A DNA stretch of 64,000 nucleotides from Halolactibacillus halophilus (GCF_900115605.1 NZ_FOXC01000004.1:1-64000); one strand, 5' to 3'; shown: positions 1 to 9,158, numbered from the stretch's first letter. Notes: generated by a model not told the origin, from the sequence alone. Made by a program: numbers and translations.

Positions 1-40
1 ACTATTATCTTAACCCTTTTCCTCAATAAATTTCAACTCT

Positions 41-1420
41 TCATAACGTTCCAACCCTTGGTATATCAACGAAAATTTTATACTTTCCTATACTATTATA
101 AAAAGTTAATAACGCTTGTTTATCTCGTTCTTCAAATATTTTTGCATTGCCAATATAACGGTCTTTTAAAGGTGTTGTTCCGCGTTCAATAAAACTTTTA
201 CCCTTGACTCCCTCAGGAATAATTTTAGCGACTTGGCTTAGTGCGGACTTTAACATTGTCGGTACCGACTCAAACAGTTTTAATGATGACGGTTCACGAT
301 AAATATTATAGCCACCAAATAGCTCATCTGCCCCTTCGCCTGAGAGCACAACAGTGACATGCTTACTCGCTTCACGCGCGACAAAGTAAAGTGGAATAGC
401 CGCTGGGTCCGCAAGAGGATCATCTAAGTGATAGATGATTTTTGGAATTTTACTTACGAACTCTTCCGGTGAAATCATATATTCATAATTTTGTACACCC
501 AGAGCTTCAGCTGTTTCTTTAGCCACATCTACTTCAGAGTAACCGTGTTGTTCAAATCCGACCGAGAACGTTTTAATATCCGGATGAATTTCTCTTGCGA
601 TTGAAGCAATGATCGTTGAATCAATGCCTCCTGATAAAAATGAACCGACCGGTACATCACTACGCATGTGGACATTAACCGAATCATACATGACTGACCG
701 AATTCTCTCAATAAACGCCGACTTTTCATAATTAACGGGTTGGAAAGTCGCATGGAAATACCGTTTAAAATCAAGTGGTTGATCAGTTTTTTTTGTAAAA
801 TAATAGCCTGGTTCTATCTTTTTAATCTCCTGACTAAGCGTACAAGGTTCTGGTGCATATTGAAAACTCAAATAGTGTTGCAGCGCGTCATGACTAACTG
901 ATTCAGTAAACGGTTCAATAATACTCTTTTTCTCTGAGGCAAAATAAAGACCACGCTCGGTTTCACGATAATATAATGGCTTAATACCAAAGGGGTCACG
1001 GGCACCGAATAATGTTTGTTCCTTAGTATCCCAAATTAAGATTGCAAACATGCCTCTTAACTTCTCAAATGCCTCTTCTCGGTAATAATCAAATAACGCA
1101 ATAATCACCTCTGTATCAGAATCCGTCGAAAATACATAACCCTTCTCTAGCAAATCCTTGCGTAATTCAATATAGTTATATACTTCACCATTGAACACCA
1201 TCCAATACCGTTCATCTAAATAACTAAATGGTTGATGACCACTCTCAATATCGATAATACTTAACCGTCTAAAGCCAAATAAGACCTGATCATCTTCAAA
1301 ATACCCTTCATCATCTGGCCCGCGATGAAAAATCATTCTATTGCTGTTTTTAAATTGTTCTTGAGCTGTCTCTTCCCAAATACCTGCCTTATTTTTTAAC
1401 ACACCCACAAATCCGCACAT
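41..1420 (-). pseudogene. asnB: 3'-truncated asparagine synthetase (glutamine-hydrolysing)
   Basis: The start is ATG followed by Cys2 (MCGFVG), the N-terminal nucleophile of class II glutamine amidotransferases, with an AAGGGGA ribosome site just upstream. Residues 1-200 are the glutaminase domain. The ATP-pyrophosphatase loop SGGIDSTII lies near residue 265, and GEGADELFGGY near 360. Homology stops around residue 443 (after LLTFYN); about 16 unrelated residues and a stop follow. Bacillus enzymes of this family run to roughly 610-630 residues, so about 160 C-terminal residues are missing, including the KxDxMxMA...E.R.PFLD segment of the synthetase site. None of the three frames to the left restores it. 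The protein would normally convert aspartate, glutamine and ATP to asparagine. I infer an inactive, interrupted gene, although the window edge prevents seeing what lies beyond. Confidence 0.8.
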
Positions 1421-1698
1421 ATGACGTCTTTCCCCTTCCGAATATCATTATTATATTATTCATTTCAATATTATGTATCCATCTATTTTTCAAGACGTTA
1501 ATCACCTCATTTTTGTTACATTTTAATGACAAAACAGGACTTTTGACCTTTCTATTTTAATTCTTTTGAAATAAAAAAACAATATTTTTACAAATTATTT
1601 GTTTTTAATTATTTCAGAAGTAGGGTTTGATGAAATGCGTACGACTGAAGCAAATACAAATAGACACGCCCTTATCGTAGAGACGTGTCGGCTAACTA

Positions 1699-1803
1699 TT
1701 ACTTATATAGCGGGAAACAATCAGCAAGACGTTTGCTTGCTTCTTCTTTCATTACTTTGTCATCTCTTAGTACAAATGAAATGATTTTAGCATATGTCAT
1801 CAT
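1699..1803 (-). pseudogene. Decayed copy of the glyA 3' end
   Basis: Thirty-four codons and a stop read MMTYAKIISFVLRDDKVMKE and continue EASKRLADCFPLYK. They align with the C-terminus of the neighbouring serine hydroxymethyltransferase (QIIALVLKD...[20 protein letters not shown]), with small in-frame deletions. The nucleotide match includes the last codons and the stop. A GACACG...CGTGTC hairpin at 1664-1689 resembles the glyA terminator. No ribosome site precedes the ATG. This is a relic of a tandem glyA duplication or of recombination at this point, not a working gene. Confidence 0.7.
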
Positions 1804-1844
1804 TAATAAAACTGTTAAATTGATTCTAACTTTAAAAGTACATC

Positions 1845-1873
1845 AAAAAGACACGCCCCATATAGGACGTGCC
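1845..1873 (-). terminator. Rho-independent terminator of glyA
   Basis: Read leftward, a 9-bp GC-rich stem (GGCACGTCC with GGGGCGTGT-C) and a short loop are followed by TTTTTG, just after the glyA stop codon. Confidence 0.8.
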
Positions 1874-1880
1874 TTACAAA

Positions 1881-3116
1881 TTATTTATATAGTGGGAAAC
1901 GATCAGTAAGAGCTTTCACGCGTTTGCGTGCTTCTTCTTTCACTGCTTCATTTTCAATATCTTTTAGTACAAGCGCAATGATTTGACCCACTTCTTTAAG
2001 TTCATCTTCTTTAAAGCCTCGTGTTGTCACAGCCGCTGTTCCTACTCGGACACCACTTGTCACAAATGGTGATTCAGTATCAAATGGAATAGTATTTTTA
2101 TTCGTCGTAATACCAATATCATCTAATGCTTCTTCTGCGACTTTACCTGTTAAGCCTAAGCTTTTAACATCGAGTAACAATAAGTGGTTATCAGTACCAT
2201 TAGAGACAAGACGCACACCTTCAGCTGTTAGTGAGTCAGCAAAAGCTTTGGCGTTTGATTTAATTTGTTTCGCATAATCTTTAAAGGATGGATCAAGCGC
2301 TTCTTTAAACGCTGCTGCTTTGGCCGCAATCACATGCATCAGTGGGCCACCTTGAATACCAGGAAAGACCGCTTTATCGATTTGTTTGGCATATTTTTCC
2401 TTTGTAAGAATCATCCCGCCACGAGGACCGCGTAATGTTTTGTGTGTGGTTGTGGTGACAAAATCACTAAAGGGAACAGGATCTGGATGCTCGCCCACCG
2501 CGACAAGACCCGCAATGTGTGCCATATCAACCATTAAATAAGCACCGACTTCATCAGCAATCTCCCGGAACTTACTAAAATCAATCTCACGTGGATACGC
2601 ACTCGCACCAGCAACGATTAATTTAGGTTTTACCGCTAATGCTTTTTCGCGGACAACGTCATAATCTAATATTTCTGTTTCTTTATTTACACCATACTCT
2701 TCGAAGTTATACAGCTTACCACTAAAGTTCACCGGACTTCCGTGGGTTAAGTGACCACCGTGTGATAGATTCATGCCAAGGACCGTATCGCCTGGTTCTA
2801 AGAATGCATGATACACAGCCATATTCGCTTGTGCGCCTGAGTGTGGTTGAACATTCGCATGTTCTGCCCCGAAGATTTCTTTCGCCCGGTCGCGCGCTAA
2901 GTTTTCTGCGATATCCACATACTCACAACCACCATAGTAGCGCTTCTCTGGGTAACCTTCGGCATATTTATTTGTTAAGACCGACCCCTGCGCTTCCATT
3001 ACTGTTTCTGTGACAAAGTTCTCTGAGGCAATCAACTCAATCTTATCATTTTGACGACCACGCTCTAATTCAATCGCTTCGAATAACTCTACATCATTTG
3101 CTTGTACATGTTTCAT
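1881..3116 (-). CDS. glyA: Serine hydroxymethyltransferase
   Basis: This is a PLP enzyme that interconverts serine plus tetrahydrofolate with glycine plus 5,10-methylene-tetrahydrofolate in the cytosol. It has the family hallmarks ELIASENFV near the N-terminus, [15 protein letters not shown]-like [22 protein letters not shown], and the PLP-lysine motif [14 protein letters not shown] near residue 230. The length of about 411 residues is normal. Two ATGs are available: the inner one (3116) lies 10 nt from AGGGGG and matches the start of B. subtilis GlyA (MKH...), while the outer one (3122) is only 4 nt away. The gene follows ywlG after about 60 bp, as in the conserved ywl-glyA cluster. A degenerate copy of its 3' end lies immediately downstream. 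Confidence 0.97.
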   Translation of the reverse strand: MKHVQANDVELFEAIELERGRQNDKIELIASENFVTETVMEAQGSVLTNKYAEGYPEKRYYGGCEYVDIAENLARDRAKEIFGAEHANVQPHSGAQANMAVYHAFLEPGDTVLGMNLSHGGHLTHGSPVNFSGKLYNFEEYGVNKETEILDYDVVREKALAVKPKLIVAGASAYPREIDFSKFREIADEVGAYLMVDMAHIAGLVAVGEHPDPVPFSDFVTTTTHKTLRGPRGGMILTKEKYAKQIDKAVFPGIQGGPLMHVIAAKAAAFKEALDPSFKDYAKQIKSNAKAFADSLTAEGVRLVSNGTDNHLLLLDVKSLGLTGKVAEEALDDIGITTNKNTIPFDTESPFVTSGVRVGTAAVTTRGFKEDELKEVGQIIALVLKDIENEAVKEEARKRVKALTDRFPLYK

Positions 3117-3176
3117 CCACATCGTTCCCCCTAAAGTATTGGTTTTATTTTTTATAAGAAAGACTAGACAGTCAAC

Positions 3177-3731
3177 TTATTCATACTTTGCGCGCACACC
3201 GCCAATGAGTTTTGGACGGCTATAAGCACCCGCTAAACGTGCTTGATTTAAAAACTTCGTCTGAAATCTAAGCGGTACCGCGACCGGTAAAAGATGCATC
3301 CCAATCATCGTCTCGCCTATATCTATTCCTGCGTCAGCTTCAATTGTTTCAATCACAACCGCTTCGTCCATGTGTTGATAACTATACGTCGCCATTGACC
3401 CACCCGCATGTGGATGCGGAATGACCGTGACAGGACGTTTGCCTAAACTTTTCTGGGTTGTTTTCTCTACCACTAGGGCACGATTTAAATGTTCGCAACA
3501 CTGAAAAGCAAGTTTAACACCCGTTTCAGCTTTTAGACGTTGTAATGAAGTAAAAATCACTTCCGCAACATCCATACTACCAACCGTCCCAATTTTTTCA
3601 CCGAGCACTTCACTTGTTGATGTCCCGATAACAAAAATATCACCTGGATTTAAGATATCAAGTTGAACCCATTCATCGACAAACTGATCCATGGTTTCCG
3701 TTAAGACCGCTTGATCAACTAAATGCGTCAT
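3177..3731 (-). CDS. ywlG: YwlG family protein (TIGR01440)
   Basis: The protein has 184 residues and matches the conserved UPF0340/YwlG family, found in Firmicutes next to rpiB and glyA. Visible family features are IFVIGTSTSEVLGEKIGT, LAFQCCEHLNRALV and PHPHAGGSMATY. Its biochemical function is not established. The ATG overlaps the rpiB stop codon (TAATG), so translation is probably coupled; no strong independent ribosome site is visible. It is a soluble protein with no membrane segment or signal peptide. The position between rpiB and glyA reproduces the B. subtilis ywlE-ywlF-ywlG-glyA order. Confidence 0.9.
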   Translation of the reverse strand: MTHLVDQAVLTETMDQFVDEWVQLDILNPGDIFVIGTSTSEVLGEKIGTVGSMDVAEVIFTSLQRLKAETGVKLAFQCCEHLNRALVVEKTTQKSLGKRPVTVIPHPHAGGSMATYSYQHMDEAVVIETIEADAGIDIGETMIGMHLLPVAVPLRFQTKFLNQARLAGAYSRPKLIGGVRAKYE

Positions 3732-4171
3732 TATTTTGTCTCGTAATCGTGAATTTTGTTGATGCGACGCTCATGACGTCCACCTTCAAACTCTCCGCCA
3801 ATCCATGTTTTAACGATTTCTTTCGCAAGATCGACACCGATAACACGGGCGCCTAGTGCTAATACGTTTGAATCGTTATGTTCACGTGTCACGCGTGCAG
3901 TATACACATCATGCGTTAAAGCACAACGAATCCCTTTGACTTTATTAGCTGAAATCGACATACCAATCCCGGTCCCACAAATAACAATCCCGCGGTCATA
4001 TTCACCCGCAGCAACTTTTTCAGCAGCTGGAATACCGTAATCTGAGTAATCACATGACTCTTTTGAATCGCAGCCAATATTATTGACCTCTACACCGAGT
4101 TCTCCTAAAAATGCTTCAATTTCCTTTGCTAGTTCAAAACCACCGTGATCTGATGCTAAAACGACTTTCAT
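3731..4171 (-). CDS. rpiB: Ribose-5-phosphate isomerase B
   Basis: This is a RpiB/LacAB-fold sugar-phosphate isomerase of 146 residues that interconverts ribose-5-P and ribulose-5-P in the pentose phosphate pathway. The start ASDHGGFELAKEI and the segment GIVICGTGIGMSISANKVKGIRCAL (CGTGIG with the catalytic Cys) are diagnostic. THDVYTARVTREHNDSNVLALGARV follows, with the conserved HNDSN. An upstream GGGAG ribosome site and a promoter candidate at 4224-4251 support it as the first gene of an rpiB-ywlG(-glyA) unit. Confidence 0.95.
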   Translation of the reverse strand: MKVVLASDHGGFELAKEIEAFLGELGVEVNNIGCDSKESCDYSDYGIPAAEKVAAGEYDRGIVICGTGIGMSISANKVKGIRCALTHDVYTARVTREHNDSNVLALGARVIGVDLAKEIVKTWIGGEFEGGRHERRINKIHDYETK

Positions 4172-4223
4172 TATTCAAACACTCCCATCGATTATTATCT
4201 TGCGTTTTTATTACTTACTTCAT

Positions 4224-4251
4224 ATTGTAACTGATTTTTATTAAATGTGAA
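4224..4251 (-). promoter_or_regulatory. Candidate sigma-A promoter of rpiB-ywlG-glyA
   Basis: On the minus strand, TTCACA, a 16-nt spacer and TACAAT lie about 55 bp upstream of the rpiB start codon. Both hexamers match the consensus at 5 of 6 and 5 of 6 positions or close to it. Confidence 0.45.
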
Positions 4252-4293
4252 GTATTACGGATGTTTTTTTAGAAAATTCTTTCTTCGTTCGGT

Positions 4294-4755
4294 TTATAAG
4301 TTGTTTTGCTTGATTAATTCGGCGATACCTTGATTAATTTCATCAAAAGTAGCAAGATACACGGCTTCATCTTGCCCGAACGGATCTTGAATTTGACGTT
4401 TCTTATCAGTTAATGACGGATAAACGTAGCCATTTAACGTATGGATTTTATCACCTTGTTCCGGATTAAAGGAACGAAGTGCCTCTTGATGACTGTCCGT
4501 CATTGTTAAAATCAGGTCAGCCCAATCGAGTAAATCTTCAGTAATTTGGCTCGACTCACCATCAAAATCAATCTGATGTTGCATCAGCGCATACCGAGTC
4601 CCAGCAGATGTTTTAATACCATCCGTTGTATAAAGTCCAGCGGACTTTACAAAGATCCGGTCCGTTTGATTTGTTTTCTTCACATGATCGAGTAAAATAG
4701 CTTCGGCCATCGGCGAACGACACGTATTTCCGGTACAAACAAATAAGATATTCAC
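4294..4755 (-). CDS. ywlE: Protein-arginine phosphatase, low-molecular-weight phosphatase family
   Basis: The N-terminal P-loop FVCTGNTCRSPMAEA is the CX4CRS signature of LMW phosphatases. Thr at the position after CTGN (CTGNTCRS) is the residue reported to select phosphoarginine over phosphotyrosine in B. subtilis YwlE. The C-terminal catalytic Asp is in IQDPFGQ. The length of 153 residues is normal. By family knowledge it counteracts the McsB arginine kinase that marks proteins for ClpCP. The start is GTG with AAAGGA 10 nt upstream. It sits between the mntP relic and rpiB, as in B. subtilis. Confidence 0.92.
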   Translation of the reverse strand: MNILFVCTGNTCRSPMAEAILLDHVKKTNQTDRIFVKSAGLYTTDGIKTSAGTRYALMQHQIDFDGESSQITEDLLDWADLILTMTDSHQEALRSFNPEQGDKIHTLNGYVYPSLTDKKRQIQDPFGQDEAVYLATFDEINQGIAELIKQNNL

Positions 4756-4843
4756 TACACTCTCGTCCTTTCTCCAAATGACGTGTTACCTTCATTTTAT
4801 CATATCTACCCTTGTTGTTGCTAAGTATAAGCAGATTAACACA

Positions 4844-5098
4844 TTAGAAGAAAAGGACTACCGAACCACAGCCAATGAAAATCACACCACGTAACAGATC
4901 AAAAAACGGTCCCATAATTTTTTCCACTTGCTTGCCTATGTAAAAACCGGTCACACAAAAACTTAAACTCATCACACTAAACATTAGCGCAAGTCGTAAA
5001 GTACGTTCATAGACGACAAACCCAACAATTAAAAGAAATCCTAAAAAACACTTCTTAAACGATATGGAATTAACCATATTCAATAAAGAAGTGTTCAT
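4844..5098 (-). pseudogene. mntP: C-terminal remnant of the manganese efflux pump MntP
   Basis: These 84 codons end in a segment (LALMFSVMSLSFCVTGFYIG, KQVEKIMGPFFDLLRGVIFI) that resembles the last two transmembrane helices of MntP (about 180 residues). The N-terminal half is missing, including the GMDAFS-type Asp motif that the transporter needs. Only 37 bp separate the open frame from the ywlC stop, so there is no room for it, and no ribosome site precedes the ATG. In B. subtilis ywlD (mntP) lies exactly here between ywlC and ywlE. I therefore read it as a deletion relic; a free-standing small membrane protein is the alternative. Confidence 0.6.
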
Positions 5099-5135
5099 TT
5101 AAGTCTATTGCTTACTGACTTTTTATATTCATTTT

Positions 5136-6161
5136 CTATTTCAACTTGGCTCCAACATCAATATACGTAGCCGCTTTTTTCATCCGGTTCATTACGGCTT
5201 GACCGACCCCATCTTCAATAAATGTTTCCGCTAAGATCACATCGACATCGGTCTTTTTAAACGACCGAAGCGCGTGATAGAGTTGATTGGCGACAGTCGC
5301 AATATCTTCTCTTGTCCCAACAGTGATCACCACATCACCTTGAGCTTGTCTTGCTAGTTCTTCACTGACTAATAAGCCCACCTTTTTCCCTTCCGATTGA
5401 TACTGTTTGATTTTTTTTCTGAAGTAGTCATCGTCCCCGTCAATCAGAATCATCGGTACTTCAGGTTCATAGTGGGTATATTTCATCCCAGGTGACTTTG
5501 GTTTATCTTTTGTCTCTAAGATCGTCGCATCTTCAACTGGCGTCTGTAACACGTGTTCAATATCTTGTTTTGTGATGCCACCAGGCCTAAGAATCACCGC
5601 ATGACTTCCAGTACAGTCAACGACCGTTGATTCGACCCCAACCCCGGTTGGTCCTCCGTCTAAAATCGCTGAGATTTTATCTTTTAAATCTTGATACACG
5701 TGCACCGCACTTGTTGGTGAAGGTTTACCAGAAAGGTTCGCACTTGGTGCGGCTACCGGTAAATCAGATGCTTTAATCAGCTCCCGCGCCGCAAAATGAT
5801 CTGGTATTCTTAAGCCAACCGTATCTAAACCCGCGGTGACATTTTTCGCGATTTTTCCATTACTCTTTAAAATGACTGTCAGCGGTCCAGGCATAAACGC
5901 ATCAATTAATTGTTTCGCTAACGGTGTGATTTCTGTTACATAACGTGACATCTGTTCAACATCACTTAAGTGAACAATAAGTGGATTATCACTCGGCCGA
6001 CCTTTCGCTTCAAATATTTTTTTAATAGCCGCTTCATTTGTCGCATCGGCCCCTAAACCATAGACAGTTTCAGTTGGAAAGGCAACGACTTCTCCCTGCT
6101 TTAACCATTCGCTCGCTTTTTGTATATTCTCATCATTCCATAGTAAAAATGATGTTGACAT
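5136..6161 (-). CDS. ywlC: L-threonylcarbamoyladenylate synthase (Sua5/YwlC)
   Basis: This protein makes threonylcarbamoyl-AMP from threonine, bicarbonate and ATP for the tRNA modification t6A. The YrdC domain spans roughly residues 10-200, with FPTETVYGLGADA, KGRPSDNPLIVHL, GLRIPDH, APSANLSGKPSPTSA and STVVDCTG. A linker leads to the C-terminal Sua5 domain (about 230-340), so this is the long two-domain form at 341 residues. The GAGGTG ribosome site lies 5 nt from the ATG. The gene starts immediately downstream of a DnaA-box cluster. Confidence 0.95.
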   Translation of the reverse strand: MSTSFLLWNDENIQKASEWLKQGEVVAFPTETVYGLGADATNEAAIKKIFEAKGRPSDNPLIVHLSDVEQMSRYVTEITPLAKQLIDAFMPGPLTVILKSNGKIAKNVTAGLDTVGLRIPDHFAARELIKASDLPVAAPSANLSGKPSPTSAVHVYQDLKDKISAILDGGPTGVGVESTVVDCTGSHAVILRPGGITKQDIEHVLQTPVEDATILETKDKPKSPGMKYTHYEPEVPMILIDGDDDYFRKKIKQYQSEGKKVGLLVSEELARQAQGDVVITVGTREDIATVANQLYHALRSFKKTDVDVILAETFIEDGVGQAVMNRMKKAATYIDVGAKLK

Positions 6162-6190
6162 ATTAACACCTCATTTTAAAAATTAACAAC

Positions 6191-6389
6191 TTATTCACAG
6201 GTTATCCACGATATGTGGACAACGTTTACATTCACGTCTTATCCCACCTGGCTATCTTTATCCACTTATCCACATGTTCATGATTTTGTTTCTCATTCTG
6301 ATTATACACAGCCTTATCCACTATTTCTAGTCTGAATGTGGGTAAGTTGCCCTGTTATCCACAAACTTATCCACTAACCCTGTGGATAG
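6191..6389. promoter_or_regulatory. DnaA-box cluster upstream of ywlC
   Basis: About 200 bp hold eleven sequences within one mismatch of TTATCCACA or its reverse. Four fit TTATNCACA exactly: 6191-6199, 6266-6274, 6302-6310 and 6355-6363. Others are at 6202-6210, 6214-6222 (reverse), 6258-6266, 6314-6322, 6337-6345 (reverse), 6367-6375 and 6381-6389 (reverse). DnaA is known to bind clusters outside oriC in B. subtilis, and the ywlC upstream region is, as I recall, one of them. It is unlikely to be the origin because no dnaA, dnaN or unwinding element is next to it. Confidence 0.85.
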
Positions 6390-6484
6390 CCATAGCTATC
6401 ATACAGTTTTAGCTAAATCATATGTTTTTACCGTATGCCACTGTCAGGCTGTCTCTATTAACGTTGAAGTAAAAAAAGATAAAT

Positions 6485-7342
6485 TTAAACGTCTTGATAC
6501 ATAAAGACCATCCGATCTCGTCCAAACATATCTTGTTTTGTTTCGACGATGGCGTCTGGAAAAGCACTTCTGATAAGGGCGGTAACTGCTTCTTGTTGAT
6601 TGTAGCCAATTTCAAATGCCAAGAGACCGTGAGGTCTGAGCACCTGTTTAGCTTCATTAATAATGGTGCGGTAACTATATAACCCGTCCTCTTCACTAAA
6701 AAGGGCCAAGTGCGGGTCGAAATTTTTAACCGTATCACTGAGCGAATCTAAGTCACTGTAAGGAATATAGGGCGGATTCGATACAATCACATCGACCGAC
6801 TGCCCCGTTTCTATAAGTGCCGATAAGAAGTCACTAGACCAGAAGGTAACATCAGCCGCTAACCTTTTGGCATTAGCTTTTGCGACACCAAGGGCCGCAT
6901 CAGAAATGTCAACCGCACTGACATTAAGGTTTGGTCGTTCTAACTTTAAGGTAATACCTAAGACTCCTGTCCCTGTTCCAACATCGACAACATCAGTAAG
7001 ATGCGGGCGCTTATTTAAGTCTTCTAATAAATAATAGATCAACTCTTCTGTTTCTTGGCGCGGAATAAGCGTGTCTTTAGTCACAGTAAACGTCCGGTCA
7101 TAAAACTGTTCTTCTCCGGTTAAATGCTGCAGCGGAATACCCGTTGTTGCGTGTGACTCCACCATCTGTTTAAACATATCATATTTTTCAGGTGCCATTG
7201 GGTCTTGTAGCCGCATTAAAAACTCTAAGCGCGAAAGGCCTAACACGTGGATGAGTAAAAGCTCACCCACTTTTTCTTCGCGGTTATGTCGTTTTAAAAA
7301 AAGAGAAGCCCAGTTAAGGGCTTCTTGTATAGTCGGTTTCAT
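6485..7342 (-). CDS. prmC: Release factor glutamine methyltransferase
   Basis: PrmC methylates the glutamine of the GGQ motif of peptide release factors, using SAM. The helical N-terminal domain includes PLQHLTGEEQFYDRTFTV. The Rossmann methyltransferase domain has VDVGTGTGVLGI (SAM loop), the acidic VDISDAAL and the catalytic NPPYIPYSD. I place the start at the ATG at 7342, which follows the prfA stop directly and has AGGTGAG 5 nt upstream; an in-frame GTG at 7351 lies inside the ribosome site. The prfA-prmC pair makes functional sense and is conserved in Bacilli. Confidence 0.95.
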   Translation of the reverse strand: MKPTIQEALNWASLFLKRHNREEKVGELLLIHVLGLSRLEFLMRLQDPMAPEKYDMFKQMVESHATTGIPLQHLTGEEQFYDRTFTVTKDTLIPRQETEELIYYLLEDLNKRPHLTDVVDVGTGTGVLGITLKLERPNLNVSAVDISDAALGVAKANAKRLAADVTFWSSDFLSALIETGQSVDVIVSNPPYIPYSDLDSLSDTVKNFDPHLALFSEEDGLYSYRTIINEAKQVLRPHGLLAFEIGYNQQEAVTALIRSAFPDAIVETKQDMFGRDRMVFMYQDV

Positions 7343-7343
7343 C

Positions 7344-8414
7344 TTACTCACCTAGCTGGTCCATCTTGCTTGTTTGTTCTTCCATAATCAGCGCATCAAC
7401 AAATTCATCAAGCTTCCCTTGAAGAATTTGATCGAGCTTTTGAATCGTCAAACCAATACGGTGGTCAGTCACCCGGTTTTGCGGGAAGTTATAGGTTCTA
7501 ATTCGCTCCGAACGGTCACCTGTCCCGACGGCTGATTTACGGTTTGAGTCAAACTCGGCTTGCGCTTCTTGTTGGAACTTATCATAGACACGGGCACGTA
7601 AAATCTTCATCGCTTTTTCTTTGTTTTTAATTTGTGATTTCTCATCTTGCATCGACACAACAATCCCGGTTGGTTCGTGTGTTAATCGAACGGCTGACAT
7701 CGTTGTATTTACACTCTGTCCACCCGGTCCACTTGAAGTGAACGTATCGACACGAATATCTTTATCATGAATATCGACTTCTACTTCTTCTGCTTCAGGT
7801 AAGGCAACGACGGTTGCAGTTGATGTATGGATCCGGCCACCTGATTCGGTCTCAGGTACACGTTGCACTCGGTGCGCACCGTTTTCAAATTTTAATTTTG
7901 AATATGCTCCGCGACCATTAATCATCATAATGACTTCTTTATAGCCACCAACACCATTGACGCTACTTTCCATTACATCAACTTTCCAGCCTTGGGCTTC
8001 AGCGTATCGGGTATACATTCTAAATAAGTCTCCCGCAAATAGCGCTGCTTCATCGCCACCTGCTGCCCCGCGGATTTCCATAATAACGTTTTTATCATCG
8101 TTCGGGTCTTTTGGCAACATTAAGACTTTTAGTTTTTCTTCATATTCCGGGATTTGTGGTGCAAGTTCATCAATTTCCATCTGAACCATTTCACGCATAT
8201 CCGGATCTTTTTCGCCGTCCAACATCTCTTTTGCATCCGCTAATTGTTCACTAACGTCGCGATACTCACGGTACGTTGCCACAATGTCTGAGAGGTCTGA
8301 TTGTTCTTTTGAATACTCACGGAGTTTGTTTGTGTCTGAAATTACGTCTGGGTCACTCAATAATTCATTCAACTTTTCATAACGTGCTTCTAATGCTTGT
8401 AATTTATCTAACAT
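7344..8414 (-). CDS. prfA: Peptide chain release factor 1
   Basis: RF1 recognises UAA and UAG and triggers release of the nascent chain on the ribosome. The GGQ motif is at residues 231-233 ([12 protein letters not shown]). The stop-codon-reading tripeptide is PET at 187-189, at the position of PAT in E. coli RF1. The downstream segment [16 protein letters not shown] and the [17 protein letters not shown] motif are typical. The 356-residue length is normal. A GAGGTGA ribosome site lies 6 nt from the ATG. Its own modifying enzyme, prmC, follows immediately. Confidence 0.98.
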   Translation of the reverse strand: MLDKLQALEARYEKLNELLSDPDVISDTNKLREYSKEQSDLSDIVATYREYRDVSEQLADAKEMLDGEKDPDMREMVQMEIDELAPQIPEYEEKLKVLMLPKDPNDDKNVIMEIRGAAGGDEAALFAGDLFRMYTRYAEAQGWKVDVMESSVNGVGGYKEVIMMINGRGAYSKLKFENGAHRVQRVPETESGGRIHTSTATVVALPEAEEVEVDIHDKDIRVDTFTSSGPGGQSVNTTMSAVRLTHEPTGIVVSMQDEKSQIKNKEKAMKILRARVYDKFQQEAQAEFDSNRKSAVGTGDRSERIRTYNFPQNRVTDHRIGLTIQKLDQILQGKLDEFVDALIMEEQTSKMDQLGE

Positions 8415-8668
8415 GGTGATTCACCTCATTTATATTTATGTCCGTCATTTAGTCCACCCCTTATTATATAACACGATCGTATCCCCGTCAAAAAACGTTG
8501 CCTGTTTTTTCGTCCCACAACACCTAAGGTCGTTAACTTATTAAAAAACTAACTCCCCCTATCTGTATCATATCTCCATCCGGAATAATAGACACCACCT
8601 ATCGCCCGTGTGATGTCACGGGATAAGAATCTTAACTCGGCACAGTCGTGTCAAAAAAAGGAGTCTAT

Positions 8669-8979
8669 TATGCCATTACTATTTTTAGCTATTATTTTCT
8701 TCCCTGATTTTCTTTTTTGGTACACTTGTCAGCGGAACCTAGGCGATGGGCGTAATCGGCATTCCGCTTGTCTTTCTATCAATGCCAGAGGCCGGGTTAC
8801 CACTCTTTATTCTCCTCATAGGGATGGGCTATATCAGCAATATGTCGACAGCGACCCATGTTTGTTTACCGATTATTTCAGAGTACTATCAGATTGATTT
8901 TAGTCAGCTAATCAAACAGTCCTTACAGATTTTCAGCTTACTAGCCTTGTTTCTATTCGGATATTTAGGAATCACTTAG
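8669..8979 (+). pseudogene. Broken membrane-protein gene (possibly DUF401-type permease C-terminus)
   Basis: Two overlapping frames together give one plausible hydrophobic protein: first MPLLFLAIIFFPDFLFWYTC, then a shift near 8745 into MGVIGIPLVFLSMPEAGLPL and onward to FGYLGIT. The second part, with MSTATHVCLPIISEYYQID, resembles from memory the C-terminal end of DUF401-type transporters (S/T-x-H-x-CL...EYF). There is no intact start, the N-terminal two thirds are absent and a frameshift is needed, so it is a remnant. The assignment to a family is tentative. Confidence 0.4.
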
Positions 8980-9066
8980 AAAAGTTAGCGTGTCTAGTAT
9001 AACTTTTGAGGGACCTTCCTTATCATTCATAAAGGTTTTTTGTCCTGAATTGTAACGTCCCATCAA

Positions 9067-9116
9067 TAATAGAAAATGACTTTAAGTGAAAATTAATCAC
9101 CTAAAGTCATTTTTTA
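9067..9116 (+). terminator. Hairpin terminator
   Basis: The arms AAATGACTTTA...GTGA and TCACCTAAAGTCATTT are followed by a T-run. It lies between the broken membrane gene and the Fic promoter. Confidence 0.7.
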
Positions 9117-9121
9117 ATATT

Positions 9122-9157
9122 ATTAACGATATTTTATAGTATATATATATCGTTAAT
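9122..9157. promoter_or_regulatory. Perfect 11-bp inverted repeat upstream of the fic promoter
   Basis: ATTAACGATAT (9122-9132) and ATATCGTTAAT (9147-9157) are exact inverted arms separated by 14 bp. The right arm ends 2 bp before the -35 hexamer. This geometry suits a regulator binding site. The Fic protein has a C-terminal winged-helix-like part, so autoregulation is possible but unproven. Confidence 0.55.
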
Positions 9158-9158
9158 G

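Noticed and set aside
1599-1909. Two short rightward open frames downstream of asnB
   Set aside because: They lack ribosome sites and run antisense to the glyA relic and the glyA terminator, which explain the sequence better.
6191-6389. Chromosome replication origin (oriC)
   Set aside because: The DnaA boxes are dense, but there is no dnaA, dnaN, rpmH or AT-rich unwinding repeat next to them. The gene context is that of a secondary DnaA cluster.
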